Source: Gemmatimonadota bacterium
Lineage (GTDB): Bacteria; Gemmatimonadota; Gemmatimonadetes; Longimicrobiales; Gaopeijiaceae
Length of the DNA stretch: 9,053 nt
Assembly (NCBI GenBank): GCA_030618065.1
Contig: JAUXEE010000049.1
Span: 1 to 9,053, forward strand
Direction of reading: 5' to 3'
The notes below the pieces were generated by a model. The model was not told where the DNA came from, did no database searches, and saw only the letters and a program-made list of their open reading frames with translations. How positions within the stretch are numbered: the first letter of the stretch is position 1; the number at the start of each line of letters is the position of its first letter. Both the position numbers and the translations under genes were made by a program. Of the stretch, positions 6,507 to 9,053 are shown in pieces.

Positions 6507-7788
6507 TTCTAGCGTGGGGCCTCCTGTGGAGGTTTCCGTCCATGGTATCGGTGCGGGAGGGTTTGGGGTCGGAGTCCTGCCGGACGGAAAAGTGGTTTTT
6601 CTCCCTCGGACCGCTCCCGGGGACCGGGTTCTGATCAGAATCGTCAAGGAGAAGGCGCGTTGGGCCCGGGGCGAGGCACTGAGGTGGATCGAAGAAGGTC
6701 CCGGCCGTCGGGAAGCTCCCTGCCCCCGATACTCTCAATGTGACGGATGCTCTCTTCAACACCTGGCCTACGAGGAGCAACTCGTCTGGAAAGGCCGCCT
6801 GGTGGGGGATGCCCTCCGGCGCCTGGGCGGGTTGGAGGGGGATGATCCGGAGGTGGTGCCCTCGCCAGAGGAGTTCCGTTACCGAAACAGGGTGACCTTC
6901 ACCCTTCGACGGCTTCCGGGAGGTCGGATCGTGGCCGGGTTCAGAGAATTGGGCCATCAGGCGCGAGTCCTTGATATCGGATCCGAGTGCCTCCTTCCGG
7001 AGGAACCTCTTTCAGATCTCTGGGAGGAACTCCGCGCCAACTGGGGACCCAAAGCCGCCCTCCTTCCCGAGGGCAGAGAAGTCCGGTTGACCTTACGAGG
7101 GAGCAAGGCGGGGGTTGGCCTTCTCCTTCGGGGAGGGAAGGGGGATGGAGATCCCGATGCCCTCCTGGCCCGAGTCCCGGGTCTGATCTCCATTTGGCGA
7201 GAGGGCAAGAGTGGCACGCTCAGGCATCTGGCAGGTGACGCCACACTCAAGGTCCAGTGGGCACAGGAGCTTCTCGAGCTGCATGGAGGAGGGTTCCTTC
7301 AGGTGAACCGAGGTACGGGGGAGCTTTTGTACGAATACGTTCTGGGCGAGGCCGGGGATGTCCGGGGCAAAAGAGTCATCGACGCCTATTGTGGGGTGGG
7401 CGTCCTGGGGCGAGCTCTGGCCGGGGAGGGAGGAGAGGTTGTGGGTGTCGATATCGATCCTGCGGGAGTCCTGGCAGCCCAAAACCAACCCGACAGCGAC
7501 TTCAGAATTATACGGGGGCGGGTCGAAGATGAATTGGAGGCCCTCCTCCCGGCCGATCTGGCCATTCTCAACCCCCCTCGAACGGGTGTGGCCGACTCGA
7601 TCCCCCCACTGTTGAAGGACCATGTGCTGGAGAGATTGGTGTACGTAAGTTGCGACCCGGCCACCCTGGCACGGGACCTCAAGCGATTGGACGGCGTCTA
7701 CGAAATTGAGAGGGTCCGCTCCTTCGACCTCTTCCCCCAGACGGGACACGTGGAGACCGTGGTCACGCTGAGGGGCCCGTCCGCGTGA
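6487..7788 (+). CDS. rlmD: 23S rRNA (uracil-C5)-methyltransferase, RlmD/RumA type, with [4Fe-4S] cluster
   Basis: SAM-dependent enzyme making 5-methyluridine in rRNA. From the GTG at 6487 it has 433 residues. A TRAM-like RNA-binding domain covers about 12-70. The iron-sulphur ligands Cys79, Cys85, Cys88 and Cys168 match the spacing of E. coli RlmD (C-X5-C-X2-C plus a distant Cys). The methyltransferase part has FLQVNRGTG, motif I DAYCGVGVLG (299-308), VDID (321-324), NPPRTG (362-367), the nucleophile Cys389 in SCDPATLARD, and the general base Glu423 in GHVETV. The site cannot be told from sequence: U1939, U747 or both (RlmCD-like), and tRNA U54 (TrmA) is less likely because TrmA lacks the cluster cysteines. 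Start choice is uncertain, since GTG codons at 6487, 6499, 6514 and 6526 are all possible; AGG at 6471-6473 suits 6487 best. It sits 14 bases after the biotin carboxylase stop, splitting that gene from BCCP. Confidence 0.92.
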   Translation: MTPTVTPSSVGPPVEVSVHGIGAGGFGVGVLPDGKVVFLPRTAPGDRVLIRIVKEKARWARGEALRWIEEGPGRREAPCPRYSQCDGCSLQHLAYEEQLVWKGRLVGDALRRLGGLEGDDPEVVPSPEEFRYRNRVTFTLRRLPGGRIVAGFRELGHQARVLDIGSECLLPEEPLSDLWEELRANWGPKAALLPEGREVRLTLRGSKAGVGLLLRGGKGDGDPDALLARVPGLISIWREGKSGTLRHLAGDATLKVQWAQELLELHGGGFLQVNRGTGELLYEYVLGEAGDVRGKRVIDAYCGVGVLGRALAGEGGEVVGVDIDPAGVLAAQNQPDSDFRIIRGRVEDELEALLPADLAILNPPRTGVADSIPPLLKDHVLERLVYVSCDPATLARDLKRLDGVYEIERVRSFDLFPQTGHVETVVTLRGPSA

Positions 7789-7816
7789 TGGGGTGCCCCA
7801 TGAACGGATAGAACCC

Positions 7817-8347
7817 ATGCGATACTTCGTGACGATCGGTGAAAAAGAGATGGAGGTGGAGTTGGGGCCGGGGGAGATTCGGGTGGACGGTGATGAGGTC
7901 CTGGCCGACTTGGTGGAACTCGATGGATCCGAGGTGCACTCTCTCCTGCTGGGGCAAAGCTCTCACCGAATTCTCGTCGCCAGGAACGGTACAGGCGATT
8001 GGGCACTCCACATGTCCGGCCGTCACCTTCGGGCCCGGGTGGTGGATGAGAGAACCCGGGCAATAAGGGAATTGACCCCAGTCAAGGAGGGAAGTGGGAA
8101 CGCCAAAGCCCTCCGAGCGCCCATGCCCGGGCTGGTGGTGGAGGTGGCGGTCCAGGTGGGGGAGGAAGTCGTGGCGGGCCAGGGACTCGTCATCGTCGAA
8201 GCAATGAAGATGGAAAACGAACTCAAGAGTGAGGGCAAGGGAAGGATCAGCAAAATCTTCGTAGAGCCCGGGCAAATCGTGGAAAAGGGTGAGGTTCTCG
8301 TGGAGTTCGAGGCTCCCGGAGACCCGGAGAAAGGCTCGGAGGGATGA
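7817..8347 (+). CDS. Biotin carboxyl carrier protein (BCCP) of the acyl-CoA carboxylase
   Basis: The 176-residue carrier holds the biotin that shuttles carboxyl groups between the biotin carboxylase and the beta subunit. The C-terminal biotinyl domain (about 98-167) has APMPG (101-105) and the biotinylation motif EAMKM with Lys131 as acceptor, followed by NELKSEGKGRISKIFVEPGQIVEKGEVLVEFE. The first 90 or so residues are beta-strand rich: RYFVTIGEKEMEVEL, then SLLLGQSSHRILV and LRARVVDERTRA. They resemble the segment just before the carrier domain in fused propionyl-CoA carboxylase alpha chains (the BT region). I therefore infer a detached alpha-chain C-terminus and not an AccB of fatty-acid synthesis with its Pro/Ala linker. 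ATG 7817 fits the conserved MRYFV start better than the in-frame GTG at 7793; its ribosome-binding site (GGATAGAA, 7806-7813) is weak. The stop overlaps the mutase start. Confidence 0.92.
   Translation: MRYFVTIGEKEMEVELGPGEIRVDGDEVLADLVELDGSEVHSLLLGQSSHRILVARNGTGDWALHMSGRHLRARVVDERTRAIRELTPVKEGSGNAKALRAPMPGLVVEVAVQVGEEVVAGQGLVIVEAMKMENELKSEGKGRISKIFVEPGQIVEKGEVLVEFEAPGDPEKGSEG
8326..8334 (+). promoter_or_regulatory. Ribosome-binding site for the mutase, inside the BCCP gene
   Basis: GGAGAAAGG lies 9 bases before ATG 8344, within the last codons of BCCP. The ATG overlaps the BCCP stop as ATGA (8344-8347), the usual arrangement for translational coupling. The next in-frame ATG, at 8410, has no comparable site upstream, which supports 8344 as the start. 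Confidence 0.65.
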
Positions 8348-9053
8348 CGGAACCAGGCGACGGGCGCACCTGGTCCACCGGGAGCGGGCTCCCCGTGGAC
8401 CCCCACTACATGGCCAGGGATGAAGGGATCGAGCTGGAAGAACCCGGGAAATTCCCCTTCACCCGGGGAGTCCATCCCACCATGTACCGAGGTCGCTTGT
8501 GGACCATGCGTCAATACGCCGGGTTCGGGACAGCGAAGGATACGAACCGTCGGTACCGATACCTCCTGGAACAGGGCACCACCGGCCTTTCCGTAGCCTT
8601 CGACCTCCCAACCCAAATGGGTTACGATTCGGACCATCCCATGGCCGTCGGCGAGGTGGGCCGGGTGGGAGTCGCCATCGATTCCCTGGAGGACTTGGCC
8701 GCCCTCTTCCAGGGTATTCCCTTGGACGAGGTTTCCACCTCCATGACCATCAACGCCACGGCGGCCATCCTCCTGGCGTTCTACGTTGCCCTGGCCGACG
8801 AAGAGGGCGTCCCCCGAGAGAACATTCGAGGCACGGTTCAAAACGACGTCCTGAAGGAGTACATCGCCAGGGGCACATACATCTATCCGGTGGAACCCAG
8901 CCTACGACTCGTCGCCGACGTCATGGCCTTCTGTGGGCAGGAAATACCCCGTTGGAATACGATCTCCATCTCGGGCTACCATATGAGGGAGGCAGGAGCT
9001 ACCGCCCCTCAGGAACTCGCGTTCACCTTCGCCAATGGACTGGAGTACGTGGA
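8344..9053 (+). CDS. mcmA: Methylmalonyl-CoA mutase large subunit, N-terminal part (cut by window end)
   Basis: B12-dependent isomerase interconverting (R)-methylmalonyl-CoA and succinyl-CoA. The frame is open to the last base, with 236 complete codons of the TIM-barrel catalytic domain. Diagnostic segments are TRGVHPTMYRGRLWTMRQYAGFG (key residues Tyr48, Arg51, Arg56, Tyr58), TGLSVAFDLPTQMGYDSDHP (81-99), STSMTINATAAI, GTVQNDVLKEYIARGTYIYP (163-182) and SISGYHMREAG (208-218). By alignment with Propionibacterium enzyme numbering, Tyr58 is Tyr89, Thr164 and Gln166 are Thr195 and Gln197, Arg176 is Arg207 and His213 is His244. Family knowledge: isobutyryl-CoA mutases replace the Tyr/Arg pair with Phe/Gln, so the intact pair favours methylmalonyl-CoA. 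Ethylmalonyl-CoA mutase cannot be fully excluded. Whether the cobalamin-binding domain is fused or a separate subunit lies outside the window. Overlap with BCCP and the carboxylase genes upstream give it the next step of the propionate route. Confidence 0.94.
   Translation, partial: MTEPGDGRTWSTGSGLPVDPHYMARDEGIELEEPGKFPFTRGVHPTMYRGRLWTMRQYAGFGTAKDTNRRYRYLLEQGTTGLSVAFDLPTQMGYDSDHPMAVGEVGRVGVAIDSLEDLAALFQGIPLDEVSTSMTINATAAILLAFYVALADEEGVPRENIRGTVQNDVLKEYIARGTYIYPVEPSLRLVADVMAFCGQEIPRWNTISISGYHMREAGATAPQELAFTFANGLEYV

Noticed and set aside
7793..7816. GTG start eight codons before the BCCP start
   Set aside because: The added residues (VPHERIEP) are unlike family N-termini, and ATG 7817 gives the common MRYFV beginning. 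Some doubt remains because the ribosome-binding site is weak.
8023..8841. 272-codon minus-strand frame
   Set aside because: It runs opposite BCCP and the mutase, both of which are certain from their motifs.
8344..9053. Isobutyryl-CoA mutase
   Set aside because: Tyr58 and Arg176 are the methylmalonyl-CoA type; isobutyryl-CoA mutases carry Phe and Gln at these places.

Overview
This window reads as GC-rich bacterial chromosome with every gene on the + strand. The genes are tightly packed and fall into two probable transcription units. The core content is the propionyl-CoA to succinyl-CoA (methylmalonyl-CoA) route: a carboxyltransferase beta subunit, a biotin carboxylase, a separate biotin carboxyl carrier protein (BCCP) and the start of a B12-dependent acyl-CoA mutase. 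The epimerase, the B12-binding subunit or domain and the MeaB-type chaperone are not in view and may lie downstream. The organism cannot be fixed from sequence alone. The gene order, the two-PDZ secreted protein without a protease and the envelope-type periplasmic-binding-fold protein would suit Gemmatimonadota or another little-cultured Gram-negative lineage. That assignment is inference at low to moderate confidence.

Layout. Positions 1-915 hold the C-terminal part of a type I periplasmic-binding-fold protein (LivJ/LpoA-like). After an 11-base gap, 927-2477 encodes the propionyl-CoA carboxylase-type beta subunit. Then 2498-3475 encodes an unrecognised protein with two C-X2-C...C-X2-C zinc ribbons. 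After a 134-base gap containing a modest stem-loop, 3610-4803 encodes an exported coiled-coil protein with two PDZ domains. The gap 4804-4966 holds a strong 16-bp hairpin, a competing upstream arm and a weak promoter candidate. It is the most likely boundary between the two units.

The second unit is biotin carboxylase (4967-6472), an RlmD/RumA-type iron-sulphur 23S rRNA m5U methyltransferase (6487-7788), BCCP (7817-8347) and the mutase (8344 to the window edge). The last two overlap by ATGA.

How the genes work together. Biotin carboxylase carboxylates biotin on Lys131 of the BCCP. The beta subunit moves the carboxyl group to propionyl-CoA, giving methylmalonyl-CoA. The mutase then rearranges the R epimer to succinyl-CoA for the TCA cycle. 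Substrate-choice residues agree at both ends: Asp409 in the beta subunit favours propionyl-CoA, and Tyr58 plus Arg176 in the mutase favour methylmalonyl-CoA. The rRNA methyltransferase, zinc-ribbon protein and PDZ protein have no evident catalytic place in this route. I saw no tRNA, rRNA, CRISPR array, insertion sequence or phage gene, and no gene-free stretch longer than 300 bases.
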